A stretch of 64,000 bases of DNA from Helicobacter macacae MIT 99-5501 (lineage in GTDB: Bacteria > Campylobacterota > Campylobacteria > Campylobacterales > Helicobacteraceae): NCBI RefSeq assembly GCF_000507845.1, contig NZ_KI669454.1:968604-1032603 (forward strand), written 5' to 3'. Positions within the stretch are counted from its first letter, which is position 1; each line of letters starts with the position of its first letter. The notes below the pieces were generated by a model. It saw nothing but the letters and a program-made list of their open reading frames with translations, searched no databases and was not told where the DNA came from. Below, piece by piece: positions 52,380 through 62,295 of this stretch. The position numbers and the translations under genes are program-made.

Positions 52380-53849
52380 ATGTTGTTTGATATTTTGGAT
52401 TTTATCTCTAGAGTGTTGTTTATCCTTGCTATTTTTTATTATTCTATTTCTTTGCTTCAGTGGTATAACTACAACCCTTGGCGAGTGCTTACTAAGCACC
52501 ACAGATTTAGCTGGCATTTGAAGTATTTTGTCTTGCCCATTGTGGCATTTATCGTGTGTTTTCATTTCGGGCAGAAGCTGATTTTTTATATTTATTTGTA
52601 TGTGGTGTATTTGCCTATGCTTATTTATTGGGCTAGTAGGCTTGATAAGCGCGTGGTTTTTACTCGCAGGGTGTGGCGTTCGTTTATCATTACTGCGGCT
52701 TTTGCAGGGCTAAATGAAGTTCTTTTTTATATCTATAATGACGAGCTATATTTCTTGTGGCTTATGCCACTTGTGTTTTCATTTGTGATTTGTGAGGTGT
52801 ATGAAGCAGTGCTTATGCGCAACTTTGTCGCTCTAGCAAAAGAGAAACTCTCAATGATGAGCGGGATTAAAATCGTAATGATAACAGCGAGCTTTGGCAA
52901 GACGAGTATCAAAAACTTTCTTTTTCAGATTTTGCAATCCCAATACAACACCTACTGCACACCTCGAAGCGTGAATACCTTTAAGGGTATCGTTATGGAT
53001 ATAAACCAAAATCTAGCCTTTGGCACAGATGTCTATATCGCTGAAGCAGGTGCTAGACAAAAGGGCGACATTTCTCAAATCGCTACCTTTCTAAATCCAC
53101 AATACGGAATCATAGGCGAAATCGGCAAGGCACATATTGAGTATTTTAAAACCATAGAGCAAGTGGCAAAAACCAAGTATGAATTGTTAGAATCCGAGCG
53201 ATTGCGCAAAGTATTTATCTACCAAAAAAACGAACTACCAAAGCTAGATGCGAGGCTAAAGCGTATCGTGCAGACATATCCACCCAAAGTGCGAAATATC
53301 GAGGCTACTTTGGAAAATACAAAGTTTGAGCTAGAAATCGATGGAGAGTGGGTAAACTTCAAAACCAATATTTTGGGGAGGTTTAATGTCGATAATATCG
53401 CTGCGGCGATTTTGCTAGCTAGGGAGTTTTCTATCAATGTTGATTCTCTAAAAAAACTTGTAAAAACACTAACCCCTATCGAGCATAGGCTAAATCTATC
53501 TATCTCAAATGGCAAAACAATCATTGATGATGGGTTTAATGGAAATCTAAATGGAATTTTGGAGGGAATCTATCTTTGCTCACAATACAAAGGGCGCAAA
53601 GTCATCGTTACGCCCGGGCTCATAGAAAGCGATGAGGAGTCAAATATCACTCTAGCAAAGGCGATAGATTCTACATTTGACTTAGCAATAATAACAGGCG
53701 AGCAAAACTCTAGGCTTATCGCCTCATATCTCCACCACACGCGCAAAGTCCAACTACGAGAAAAGACACAGCTAGAAAATGTGCTAAAAGGAATGGTAGG
53801 CGAGGGAGATTTGGTGTATTTTGCTAATGACGCTCCAAGCTATGTGTAA
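52380..53849 (+). CDS. murF: UDP-MurNAc-pentapeptide synthetase MurF, membrane-tethered type
   Basis: Adds D-Ala-D-Ala to UDP-MurNAc-tripeptide. 489 residues. N-terminal 150 residues contain several hydrophobic segments (about 5-25, 45-70, 70-90, 105-125, 130-150), as in Helicobacter MurF; then Mur ligase central domain with P-loop variant MITASFGKTSIKN (about 170-183), PRSVNTFKGI, AEAGARQKGDI (usual EMG/EAG block), and C-terminal domain HRLNLSISNGKTIIDDGFNGN. Ser-Phe before Gly-Lys-Thr is a Helicobacter feature. Third of the ddl cluster. Confidence 0.92.
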   Translation: MLFDILDFISRVLFILAIFYYSISLLQWYNYNPWRVLTKHHRFSWHLKYFVLPIVAFIVCFHFGQKLIFYIYLYVVYLPMLIYWASRLDKRVVFTRRVWRSFIITAAFAGLNEVLFYIYNDELYFLWLMPLVFSFVICEVYEAVLMRNFVALAKEKLSMMSGIKIVMITASFGKTSIKNFLFQILQSQYNTYCTPRSVNTFKGIVMDINQNLAFGTDVYIAEAGARQKGDISQIATFLNPQYGIIGEIGKAHIEYFKTIEQVAKTKYELLESERLRKVFIYQKNELPKLDARLKRIVQTYPPKVRNIEATLENTKFELEIDGEWVNFKTNILGRFNVDNIAAAILLAREFSINVDSLKKLVKTLTPIEHRLNLSISNGKTIIDDGFNGNLNGILEGIYLCSQYKGRKVIVTPGLIESDEESNITLAKAIDSTFDLAIITGEQNSRLIASYLHHTRKVQLREKTQLENVLKGMVGEGDLVYFANDAPSYV

Positions 53850-53983
53850 AATTGCGTTTTTTGCGTTTCTAAGGCATTTTTTTTATATAAAGTGTGGATT
53901 TTTGGGATTTTATTTTAAGATTTTTATGCTTTAGGATTTTGCGTTAGGCACAAAATCCTAGAATCAAACTAGAACGAAGCATT

Positions 53984-55138
53984 TTATTTTAGTAGCAAAA
54001 ATTCTCTAGCTTTTTCTTTTGGATATGGCAGGATTTCATAAATCCCTTCGCCTATTTTGACTTTTTGCGCGTTTTTGTTTTGGGTTTGATTTTGTGGTAG
54101 TGATACTTCATCGTTATTTTCTTTATTTTGCGCGTTTTTATCATTTTTGGCATAGCCTAGAGTTATGCGAGCGGCTAGGATTTTATCCTCTTTGCTCGCG
54201 TCTTTTTCTACTAGCCCTAGAGGTCCTATGGATTCTAGCAGGATTATTTTTTCCATAGCGGGATTTGGCTCATCTAGCTTTGTGTTTTCGCTCTCATTGC
54301 GCCCGATGATAGCACGAGCACCATTTGGCAAAACCATATACCGCCCGACTTTGACTATGGTGCTATCTTGGAGTAGCATTTTTCTATGTGTGCTTAAGTC
54401 TTTTAGCTTTTTTGCCACACTTATGTCTGTAAGCAAACAGCCCCCACCCGGATTCTCATAGTATTTCCACCCCCATTTTTTTACCATTTCTAGCTGTCTA
54501 GTGCGTCCTCTCCCGCTTATATCTAGTAGCTTTTCTCTATCTACCCAGCCTGCCTTTTCAGGAAAGCTAGGTGGCAGTAGCTTTGCGCTCATCGGGCGCA
54601 AAAGTAGCTCATCTAGCGATTTTGGTTTATTTACCCCATCGCCTTTTGTATCCAAAATCTTATCAAATCGTCCGCTAGATTTTCCCTCTCTATCATCTGT
54701 GCTACCACTGCTCTTGCTATCTTTTTTGCCCACTTCGCGCACGAGGCTTCTCACTTGGTCTAGTGCTTGTTTGCGCTGTGATTTTGGTCGCTGTCCTAGC
54801 ACCTCTCCACTTACTACAAAGCTCGCCCCAAAAGATTCTAGCAGATAAAACGCATTGGCAAACATATTTGCGTGGCAGTCTATGCAGGGGTTGAAGTATT
54901 TGCCATAGCCGTATTTGGGAGTGAAAAGCACTTCATCAAAAAACTGCTTTCTTATATCCACTACTTCTAGTCTAGCCCCTACTTGTGCACTTGCGTTGCG
55001 TAAGTATTCTAGTTTGTCTTTGTTGCCACCAAAGCCTATGTTGAAATGAAGTGCGATGACTTCTATGCCCTGCATAGTAAGTAGTTTCATAGAAATGAGG
55101 CTATCACAGCCACCGCTAAATAGTGCCAATGCTCTCAT
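53984..55138 (-). CDS. PP-loop ATPase, tRNA-thiolation-like (DUF814/ThiI-related)
   Basis: 384 residues. PP-loop SGGCDSLISMKLL (residues 8-20) of the N-type ATP pyrophosphatases. Cys pair in NPCIDCHANMF (about 84-94), and PGGGCLLTD (about 243-251) typical of tRNA 2-thiouridine/4-thiouridine-like enzymes. RPMSAKLLPPSFPEKAGWVDREKLLDISGRGRTRQ resembles the conserved region in ThiI-like and MnmA-like proteins. A charged Ser/Lys/Asp insertion lies at about 137-165 and a Lys/Asn/Gln region at 335-360. Exact modification not determinable. Convergent with murF; 91 bases separate its start from the dnaG stop, so it probably follows dnaG in one transcript. Confidence 0.8.
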   Translation of the reverse strand: MRALALFSGGCDSLISMKLLTMQGIEVIALHFNIGFGGNKDKLEYLRNASAQVGARLEVVDIRKQFFDEVLFTPKYGYGKYFNPCIDCHANMFANAFYLLESFGASFVVSGEVLGQRPKSQRKQALDQVRSLVREVGKKDSKSSGSTDDREGKSSGRFDKILDTKGDGVNKPKSLDELLLRPMSAKLLPPSFPEKAGWVDREKLLDISGRGRTRQLEMVKKWGWKYYENPGGGCLLTDISVAKKLKDLSTHRKMLLQDSTIVKVGRYMVLPNGARAIIGRNESENTKLDEPNPAMEKIILLESIGPLGLVEKDASKEDKILAARITLGYAKNDKNAQNKENNDEVSLPQNQTQNKNAQKVKIGEGIYEILPYPKEKAREFLLLK

Positions 55139-55229
55139 TGCCTAAAATCCTCCTTTATTTTTGCTCTAAACATTGATAGATTCTACTCTTGCAGATTCTA
55201 GTTTTGTGGGAATTTGCTTTATTAGATTT

Positions 55230-56975
55230 TCATATCGTTTGTAGCTCGCCTTTATTTAGCTTGGCGATTTTGCTCCTTAGCCGTGTGATAAGCGATATAT
55301 CTGTGGCTAGCTTTAGCTCTCGCTCCAAATATCGCCTAATAAAATATTTTAGCTCTTCTTCAAAACCTTTCCCCTCATCATCATTTCGCAAAGGCAAAGG
55401 GTCTAGCGCGATTCCTAGAAGCAGTGGGTGATTTTTGTTATCCGCGCACAATGCTTCAAAAGCCTCTCTATAATCCACAAAAATCCGCACATCAATAAAA
55501 TCTAGCGCACGATTTAGCAAACTCTCATTTTCTAGCATATAGCGCAGTATGAGCCGCTCTAGCCTATCTCCGCTAGATTCTAGCACGGCGGTGTTTTTGT
55601 AGATTTTGGATTTTGTGTTTTGGAGATTGATTAGTGCGCTTTTGTCATACTTGGTAGTGATAAGTCGCTGTGGGATATGCAAAAGATTTGCTAAAAATCC
55701 TACATATTCTTCTTGCATTAGTGGGCTAAGTGAGTGCAAAAACTCACTAGATTCTTTGAGAGCGTCCTCTTTTTGAAGTGGGTTTTTTTCTATGTCGTGC
55801 GCTTCTATGATATGCCTGAAGCAAAACTCTATAAAAGGCGCAGGCGAAGCAAAAATCTGCTCTAGCTCGCTTATCCTGCCTTGTGCTACCATATCAGCAG
55901 GGTCTGCACCATCTGGGAAAATCACTACTCCGCCCTTTTTGCTAAGCGGGGCAAGCAGCTTAGAAGCTTTAAAGGCAGCATTTATCCCTGCTTTGTCGCC
56001 ATCAAAGCCTAGTATGATTTCGGGCGAACCTTTATCAAGCAGTGGTATATGCTCTTTTGTGAGTGCTGTGCCAAGCGTGGCTACGGCGTTTGTGATACCT
56101 GCTTTGTGCAGCATTATCGTATCTAGATAGCCCTCTGTGATAATGATTTGCTTGCGCTTAAAAATCGCGCTTTTTGCGATATGGTAGCCATATAGTAGCT
56201 TTGATTTATTAAAAATCGTGCTTTGAGGGGAATTGATATATTTACCTATCTTTCCCTCTTTGACTGCGTTGTCATTTAGCGTGCGCCCGCCAAATCCTAC
56301 GATTTTGCCATTTGGCGAGTGTATAGGAAAAATCACTCTATCACTAAATCTCGCATACATTCGCTCATTTGCTCTTAGCCCTGCATTTGTCTTTAGTCCT
56401 GCGCTATTTTGCACGCTTGCGTAGCTTGAACTGCTAGAATCTTGCCTTTTGCCTAGCACGCCATATTCTAGCAATTCCCTAAAATCCAATCCATTTGCGT
56501 TTGCAAAACCTAGATTTTGTGCACTTGTAGGGCAGTAGCCCAAGCAAAAAGTTTTGATTAGATTTTCATCTATCCCGCGTTGTTTTAGGTAGTCTAGGTG
56601 CAAAGGCGATTTGGATAGATTTTGAGCGTAAAATTGCGCGATTTTCTCTAGCGTGTCGTTTTTTTTGACTTCTTTTTTGTTGTCGTATTCTAGGGTAAAT
56701 CCACACATATCAGCGATTTTCTCAATCGCTTCTTTGTAGCCTAAGTGCTCATACTCCATTACAAAACTTATAGCATCTCCGCCTTTTGAACACGCTCCAT
56801 AGCAAAAATATATGCCCTTTTGTGGCGATACCTTGAAGCTAGGGGTTTTTTCGCTATGAAAGGGGCATAATGCCTTAAACCCACTGCCATCAGGCACTAG
56901 CTCAATATAGCTGCCGATGATTTCGACAATGTCTATGTAGTTTTTTAGATTTTGTATGCTTGCTTGACTTATCAC
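55230..56975 (-). CDS. dnaG: DNA primase DnaG
   Basis: Makes RNA primers for replication. 581 residues. Zinc-binding domain C37-x2-H40 (CPFH) ... C58-x3-C62 (CYGAC); the usual second pair is C-x2-C, so one spacer residue is extra here. TOPRIM core: ITEGYLDTIMLHKAG (catalytic Glu) and ILGFDGDKAG (DxD). C-terminal DnaB-binding part is short and helical. Start MISQASIQN at 56975. Preceded by a 90-residue intergenic region to the lipoprotein gene. Confidence 0.95.
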   Translation of the reverse strand: MISQASIQNLKNYIDIVEIIGSYIELVPDGSGFKALCPFHSEKTPSFKVSPQKGIYFCYGACSKGGDAISFVMEYEHLGYKEAIEKIADMCGFTLEYDNKKEVKKNDTLEKIAQFYAQNLSKSPLHLDYLKQRGIDENLIKTFCLGYCPTSAQNLGFANANGLDFRELLEYGVLGKRQDSSSSSYASVQNSAGLKTNAGLRANERMYARFSDRVIFPIHSPNGKIVGFGGRTLNDNAVKEGKIGKYINSPQSTIFNKSKLLYGYHIAKSAIFKRKQIIITEGYLDTIMLHKAGITNAVATLGTALTKEHIPLLDKGSPEIILGFDGDKAGINAAFKASKLLAPLSKKGGVVIFPDGADPADMVAQGRISELEQIFASPAPFIEFCFRHIIEAHDIEKNPLQKEDALKESSEFLHSLSPLMQEEYVGFLANLLHIPQRLITTKYDKSALINLQNTKSKIYKNTAVLESSGDRLERLILRYMLENESLLNRALDFIDVRIFVDYREAFEALCADNKNHPLLLGIALDPLPLRNDDEGKGFEEELKYFIRRYLERELKLATDISLITRLRSKIAKLNKGELQTI

Positions 56976-57170
56976 GCCTCACCTTTTGGAATACTTTGGG
57001 ACTTTTTGTATTGTCTTTTGTGTTTTTGCAAAATTATAGCACAAGTATTTTTCTTAAAGAAAATGTCATTTATTTAGGAATGTATTTTGCTTTTTGAATT
57101 TTTGTAGAAAAATCTTGGATAAAAGTTTTTGACAAAACCGAAAATACAATACAAAATAGCGGAGAATCTC

Positions 57171-57959
57171 GTGCGTGCTTACAACTTGCAACATATCGCT
57201 ACATTTTTCCTAAATCTTTTTAGGCAGATTTTTTCAAAGCCACAAAAACTACGATTTGGACTAAAACTTGGCTTAGTCTCTAGCCTAGCTCACGCTGTGG
57301 GCTTTGCTACGCTATTTATGCTTGGTTTTAGTGGTTGTTCGGGGAATTTTGTGCAAATGCAATATCTCTCATCAAAAGAGCATAATTATCTTTTCAATCT
57401 GCACGCACCCACGATTATCGCTTATCAAAAGGGAGATTTGCTTGCCGCTTCGTATGTGCCTTTTGTAATGGAGGAGCTATCTAAACAAGGCTTTACTGCA
57501 CTATATGCACAAGGACAGCTTCCGCGCAAAAAGGCTAGAAATATTGTATTTATAAGCCTTACAAAACTTACCAAAACCATACCCACTTCAAGCGTGTCTT
57601 ATCTGCCCTCAAAAATGATAGACCAATCATCGTGCGTGAATTATGACGGAATGTATTATTGTAGGGAGGAGACTTATCCTATTATCACGGATTATACAAC
57701 TAGCTTGGAAGTAAGCTCGGGGTATCATTTTATTATGGATTGGTATGATTTACCGACAAAAAAGCGGATTTTTTACATTGACGGAAGTATAGATGATAGT
57801 CCGTGCGTGTTTGAGGGGATTTACAAGGATTTGATTTATCAGACGATTGCGCGGATAGATATTTCGCGTGGCGAAGTGTATAGCTATCCCACCACGCTAT
57901 CATACTATGATGCAAGCTGTCTGCTCGCACAGACAAAAAAACTTGGCGTAAAAAGATAG
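57171..57959 (+). CDS. Putative lipoprotein, Helicobacter type
   Basis: 262 residues starting at GTG 57171, chosen because GGAG lies 6 bases before it; the frame is open back to a TTG at 57129. A hydrophobic helix (LVSSLAHAVGFATLFMLGFSG) ends in a lipobox FSGC at about residue 56, so it is probably an outer or inner membrane lipoprotein with a long n-region. Mature part has two Cys pairs (SSCVNYDGMYYC) and beta-rich stretches. Not assigned to a known family. Alone between dnaG and rpsA. Confidence 0.72.
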   Translation: MRAYNLQHIATFFLNLFRQIFSKPQKLRFGLKLGLVSSLAHAVGFATLFMLGFSGCSGNFVQMQYLSSKEHNYLFNLHAPTIIAYQKGDLLAASYVPFVMEELSKQGFTALYAQGQLPRKKARNIVFISLTKLTKTIPTSSVSYLPSKMIDQSSCVNYDGMYYCREETYPIITDYTTSLEVSSGYHFIMDWYDLPTKKRIFYIDGSIDDSPCVFEGIYKDLIYQTIARIDISRGEVYSYPTTLSYYDASCLLAQTKKLGVKR

Positions 57960-58217
57960 AATCAAATCTAAAGCTATTTTTTGGTTTTTTAGATTTTAGG
58001 CTTGCGCTTTTCTTTGCTCTTTTTATGGTTTTGCTTGACAAAAATTCTACAAAACTTTATAAAATTCCACAAAAATACTAAAAATATTTAGAAAATCACA
58101 CATAAAATTGTTATTTTTGGCGCACTTTTAGGGCATTTTGCACATTTTGGAATCAATTTTGCAACAGTATAAGCAAACTTTTGGCATAAATTAAGGCTTT
58201 TTCAAGCCAAGCTAGGT

Positions 58218-58223
58218 TATAAT
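58218..58223 (+). promoter_or_regulatory. -10 box of rpsA
   Basis: Perfect TATAAT at 58218-58223, 32 bases before the rpsA ATG; AT-rich -35 region. A start near 58230 fits a short leader with AGAGG. Confidence 0.65.
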
Positions 58224-58254
58224 GCCAAACATTTTTTAAGATTAAGAGGTTAAG

Positions 58255-59916
58255 ATGTTAAAAATCCTAGATGATGTCGAAGATAACGGAGAATTTGCAA
58301 GACTGCTTGAAGAGAGTGAAAAAAAAGAAGAAAAAGGACAAATAAAAATCGGCAAGGTTATCGCCGTGCGCGAAGATGGGGTGCTTGTCGATGTGGGAGA
58401 GAAAGTAGAGGGCTTTTTAGGTTTGGGCGAAGTGGCTGACACTTCGGGGACTATCAGCCTAAAAAAAGGCGATGAAATAGAAGTGTTTGTATCCTCTAGC
58501 AGAGGGGAGCGACCCAATATCTCGCACAAAAAAGCAGTTAAGATTGGCAAAATCCAAGCCAAGATAAAACAGCTAGGAGAGAATTTCAAAGATAGCGTTG
58601 TCGATGGCAAAATCACACGCAAAAACAAGGGTGGTTTCATCGTAGAATCCGATGGTATAGACTATTTTATGCCAAAATACGCTTCTGCGTTTAGAGACCC
58701 TGCTAAAGCAGTGGGGCAAAGAGTGAGGGTGTGTATAACCGATGTGCGACCAAACGAGAATAGCATACTTGTATCTCGCAAGAGATTTTTTGAAATTGAT
58801 GACGCAAGACAGACAGAGGGCTTACAAAAACTAAAAGACCACGACAAAGTCTATGAGGGGATTATCCGTTCTATCACTAGCTTTGGTATGTTTGTCGAAG
58901 TAGAGGGGGTAAAGGGGCTAGTGCATTATAGTGAGATAAGCCATAGAGGACCTGTAAATCCCTCCAAACTCTACAAAGAGGGCGATAAAGTTTCTGTAAA
59001 AGTTGTCCAATTTGACGAGGAAAAAAAGCGTTTATCTTTTTCTATAAAAGCTGTTAGCCAAGACCCGTGGCAAGAAGTGCAAAAAGAATTGCAAAAAGGC
59101 TATGCTATCAAGGTTGTGGTTACAAATATTGAGCCTTATGGCGCGTTTGTAGACATTGGCAATGATGTAGAGGGCTTTTTGCATATCTCCGAAATCTCTT
59201 GGGACAAGAGCATCAAGCACCCTGAAGAGCAGCTAAAAGTAGGGCAAGAAATTGATGTCGAAATCATAGAGATAGATACCAAATCACGCAGACTTCGCGT
59301 TTCTCTTAAAAATCTACTACCAAAGCCATTTGCTAATTTTGCGAAATCACACAAGGTAAATGACATTATCAAGGGCAAAGTTGCTACTATTACGGATTTT
59401 GGTGCGTTTATCAGTCTTGGCGAGGTTGATGGACTTTTGCATAATGAAGACTTCTCTTGGGAAAAGGGCTCAAAATGCAAGGAGCATTTAAAAGTGGGCG
59501 ATGAAGTCGAAGTCTGCATAATCAAAATAGACACCGCAAATGAGCGTGTAACGCTTAGCAAAAAAGCCCTAGAAGAATCCCCTGCACAAAACTTTGCCAA
59601 AAAGCACAAAATTGATGAGGTTTTAAAAGGCAAAGTGATTGATATTAAGGATTTTGGTGTGTTTATCCAAGTAGATGGTATGGACGCGCTTATCAAAAAC
59701 GAGGATTTGTATCCTATCAAAAAAGAAGAGTTAAAGGTTGGCGATGAGATTGAGGGAGTGCTTTTGCCTATCGACAAAAATAGAATCCGAGTGTCTGTCA
59801 AAAAGCTAGATAGACAAAAACAAAAAGATGAACTAAAGGCTTTCAATGCTAATAGTGCCAATGATGACAAAATGACACTAGGCGATAAGCTAAAAAACAA
59901 AATACAAGGAAAATAA
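58255..59916 (+). CDS. rpsA: 30S ribosomal protein S1
   Basis: mRNA-binding ribosomal protein, 553 residues, six S1 OB domains. Repeats visible: KIGKVIAVREDGVLVDVGEKVEGFL, VYEGIIRSITSFGMFVEVEGVKGLVHYSEIS, YAIKVVVTNIEPYGAFVDIGNDVEGFLHISEISW, IIKGKVATITDFGAFISLGEVDGLLHNEDFSW, VLKGKVIDIKDFGVFIQVDGMDALIKNEDL. Start follows AGAGG. In H. pylori it sits beside a small protein and serA, same order here. Confidence 0.97.
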   Translation: MLKILDDVEDNGEFARLLEESEKKEEKGQIKIGKVIAVREDGVLVDVGEKVEGFLGLGEVADTSGTISLKKGDEIEVFVSSSRGERPNISHKKAVKIGKIQAKIKQLGENFKDSVVDGKITRKNKGGFIVESDGIDYFMPKYASAFRDPAKAVGQRVRVCITDVRPNENSILVSRKRFFEIDDARQTEGLQKLKDHDKVYEGIIRSITSFGMFVEVEGVKGLVHYSEISHRGPVNPSKLYKEGDKVSVKVVQFDEEKKRLSFSIKAVSQDPWQEVQKELQKGYAIKVVVTNIEPYGAFVDIGNDVEGFLHISEISWDKSIKHPEEQLKVGQEIDVEIIEIDTKSRRLRVSLKNLLPKPFANFAKSHKVNDIIKGKVATITDFGAFISLGEVDGLLHNEDFSWEKGSKCKEHLKVGDEVEVCIIKIDTANERVTLSKKALEESPAQNFAKKHKIDEVLKGKVIDIKDFGVFIQVDGMDALIKNEDLYPIKKEELKVGDEIEGVLLPIDKNRIRVSVKKLDRQKQKDELKAFNANSANDDKMTLGDKLKNKIQGK

Positions 59917-60005
59917 AAGCCCCAAATTTTGCGATAGGGGCACAAGTGCATAAAAGTTATGAGATTTGCTAGCTTTTATGACAACATAGCAAAAAGGGGA
60001 GAGTG

Positions 60006-60476
60006 ATGAAAGGTAGATATGTCTTAGGTGGGATTGCGCTCATAGGGACTATCGTGGGCGGCTCTCTAGCGTGGCTATCCCACTACAAAGAAAATCTATC
60101 AAAAAATGGCATTGTGCTTAAGTTTTTCAACGAAGCACCTATCGCAAAATCCCCCGAAGACACTTCTGAGCATTGGTTTGATAATGCCAAAAACTTTAGA
60201 AAATCCTACACTTACCCCGCACAAGAATTTGAAGTGTTTGTAGATTTTGTAAATCCAGACATACCCCCCGTGCCTCAAAAACTCCTAATCACTGCGATAA
60301 ACCCCTACTATTTAGCTTGCCTAAATGAAGTTTTCAAAGCGCAAAATATACACTTTGCATATAGCAAAAACCATAACTCCACCGACATAATCGTCTATTT
60401 ACCAAAAGAACACAAAAAAGCGACAAATCTCATACAAGAGTTGCGATATTATGAGATTCCATTCACTTATCAATAG
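60006..60476 (+). CDS. Small membrane-anchored protein between rpsA and serA
   Basis: 156 residues from ATG 60006 (AAGGGGAG upstream). One N-terminal helix (VLGGIALIGTIVGGSLAWLSHY), the rest periplasmic or cytosolic. The order rpsA-this-serA is the same as H. pylori HP0399-HP0398-HP0397, so it is likely the HP0398 homologue, but I cannot align it here. Function unknown. 86 bases from rpsA, 42 bases from serA. Confidence 0.75.
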   Translation: MKGRYVLGGIALIGTIVGGSLAWLSHYKENLSKNGIVLKFFNEAPIAKSPEDTSEHWFDNAKNFRKSYTYPAQEFEVFVDFVNPDIPPVPQKLLITAINPYYLACLNEVFKAQNIHFAYSKNHNSTDIIVYLPKEHKKATNLIQELRYYEIPFTYQ

Positions 60477-60518
60477 TTCTACCAAATCCACCACAAAACC
60501 ACAAAAGGAGAATCTAAA

Positions 60519-62105
60519 ATGAGCAAATACAAAATCGCTGTATGCGACCATATCCACGAAAAAGGCTTGCAGCTACTATCAAATGAAAGCGACATAGAAA
60601 TGCTAAATCTAGCTAGCTTGCCAAAAGATGAGCTACTAAAACATCTAAGCGAAGCAGATGTAGCTATCACTAGGAGTTCTACGGGTGTGGGCGATGCGTT
60701 TTTAAGCAGTGTGCCAAACCTAAAAGCTATCGTGCGAGCGGGCGTGGGTGTGGATAATGTAGACATAGAAGCCTGCTCTTATAAAGGTATCGTAGTGATG
60801 AATGTCCCCACTGCAAATACAATCGCAGCAGTTGAGCTAACGATGACTCATATCCTAAGTGCGATTCGCAATTTCCCAAGTGCAAATCATCAGCTAAAAG
60901 ATGAGCGCAAATGGAAGCGTGAGGATTGGTATGGCACAGAGCTAAAGGGCAAAAAAGTGGGAATCATAGGTTTTGGGAATATCGGCTCACGCGTGGGAAT
61001 CCGCACCAAAGCATTTGAAGCGGAAGTCATCACTTACGACCCATATATATTGCCATCAAAAGCTACAGATTTGGGAATCAAATACACAAAAGATTTTAAT
61101 GAGATTCTCTCTTGCGACATTATCACTATCCACACCCCCAAAAATGCCGAAACAAAAAATATGATAACGGCAAAAGAAATCGCCAAAATGAAAGACGGCG
61201 TAGTGCTAATAAACTGCGCTAGAGGCGGGCTATACAACGAAGATGATTTGTATGCTGGGTGTGAGAGTGGCAAAATCCGCTGGGCTGGAATCGATGTCTT
61301 TGACAAAGAGCCCGGCACTACTTGCAAGCTACTAGATTTGCCAAATGTCTATGTAACGCCACATATCGGTGCAAACACACTAGAATCCCAAGAGCAAATC
61401 GCTATCCAAGCAGCACAAGCTGCTATGCAAGCTGCGCGAGGAGCTGCATATCCAAACGCGCTAAACCTCCCCACAAAAGGCGCAAATGTCCCTGATTTTG
61501 CTGCGTGCTATGCCGAGCTTATGCAAAAAATGGGATTTTTGATAGCCCAAATCGACAAAGGAGCGATAACCTCGCTAAAAATTACTACACAAGGCGAGAT
61601 TAGTAGCCATATTGACGCGCTAGAGACTTATGCGATAGTGGGTGCGCTAAAACCATCTCTTGATAACAAAATCAACTATGTAAATGCGCCATTTATCGCC
61701 AAAGAGCGCGGTATAGAAGTGATAAAATCCACCAAAGAATCATCTACTTCTTATAAAAATCTAATAACCCTCACTGCTAGCACTAGCAAAGGTAGCCTAA
61801 GCGTGAGTGGAACGGTGTTTGAGGACAAAATCGTCCGCCTTAGCGAGATAGATGGATTTGAGATTCTCTTTGAGCCAAAGGGGCGAATGATATTTTTCAA
61901 AAACACCGATGTGCCCGGTGTAGTGGGAAGTGTAGGGCAAATACTAGGCAATCACGGAATCAATATTGGAGATTTTCGTATGGCTAGAAATGCAAAAGGC
62001 GAAGCACTCGCTGTAATCCTTATTGATGAAGAAGCTCCCAAATCCGTAATGGAGGAAATATCTAAGATTCCAGCCTGCATATCGCTAAATGCTGCGGTAA
62101 TTTAG
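60519..62105 (+). CDS. serA: D-3-phosphoglycerate dehydrogenase
   Basis: First step of serine synthesis. 528 residues, three-domain type 1 form: substrate/NAD domain with VGIIGFGNIGSRVG (Rossmann loop, about 147-160), INCARGGLYNEDDL, GIDVFDKEPGTTCKLLDLPNVYVTPHIGAN (catalytic His), intervening ASB domain (about 320-450), and C-terminal ACT domain (FKNTDVPGVVGSVGQILGNHGINIGDFRMAR). AAAGGAG before ATG. Ends with an intrinsic terminator. Confidence 0.97.
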   Translation: MSKYKIAVCDHIHEKGLQLLSNESDIEMLNLASLPKDELLKHLSEADVAITRSSTGVGDAFLSSVPNLKAIVRAGVGVDNVDIEACSYKGIVVMNVPTANTIAAVELTMTHILSAIRNFPSANHQLKDERKWKREDWYGTELKGKKVGIIGFGNIGSRVGIRTKAFEAEVITYDPYILPSKATDLGIKYTKDFNEILSCDIITIHTPKNAETKNMITAKEIAKMKDGVVLINCARGGLYNEDDLYAGCESGKIRWAGIDVFDKEPGTTCKLLDLPNVYVTPHIGANTLESQEQIAIQAAQAAMQAARGAAYPNALNLPTKGANVPDFAACYAELMQKMGFLIAQIDKGAITSLKITTQGEISSHIDALETYAIVGALKPSLDNKINYVNAPFIAKERGIEVIKSTKESSTSYKNLITLTASTSKGSLSVSGTVFEDKIVRLSEIDGFEILFEPKGRMIFFKNTDVPGVVGSVGQILGNHGINIGDFRMARNAKGEALAVILIDEEAPKSVMEEISKIPACISLNAAVI

Positions 62106-62149
62106 CAATTCTTAAAGGGGGTTTTATTTTTTGTTGCCTTTTTAGATTT

Positions 62150-62202
62150 TACCCCGTTATTTGAGTGAATACGGGGTAATCTTGTTTTTTTTTTTTTTTT
62201 TT
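62150..62202 (+). terminator. Intrinsic terminator of serA
   Basis: TACCCCGT (62150-62157), 13-base loop, ACGGGGTA (62171-62178), stem extended with AGATT/AATCT through a 2-base bulge, then CTTG and T18 (62185-62202). Classical rho-independent architecture, separating serA from the convergent pseudouridine synthase. Confidence 0.85.
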
Positions 62203-62295
62203 GAGCTTATAAATTTTGCAGTTGTTTTATAGTCCACTTTACCTGCCATAGATTTAAAAAATACGCTTTTTGCAATAAAAAAAGCAATAAAAATT

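Noticed and set aside
62185..62202. T18 run considered as a phase tract
   Set aside because: It directly follows a GC-rich stem and is the tail of the serA terminator.
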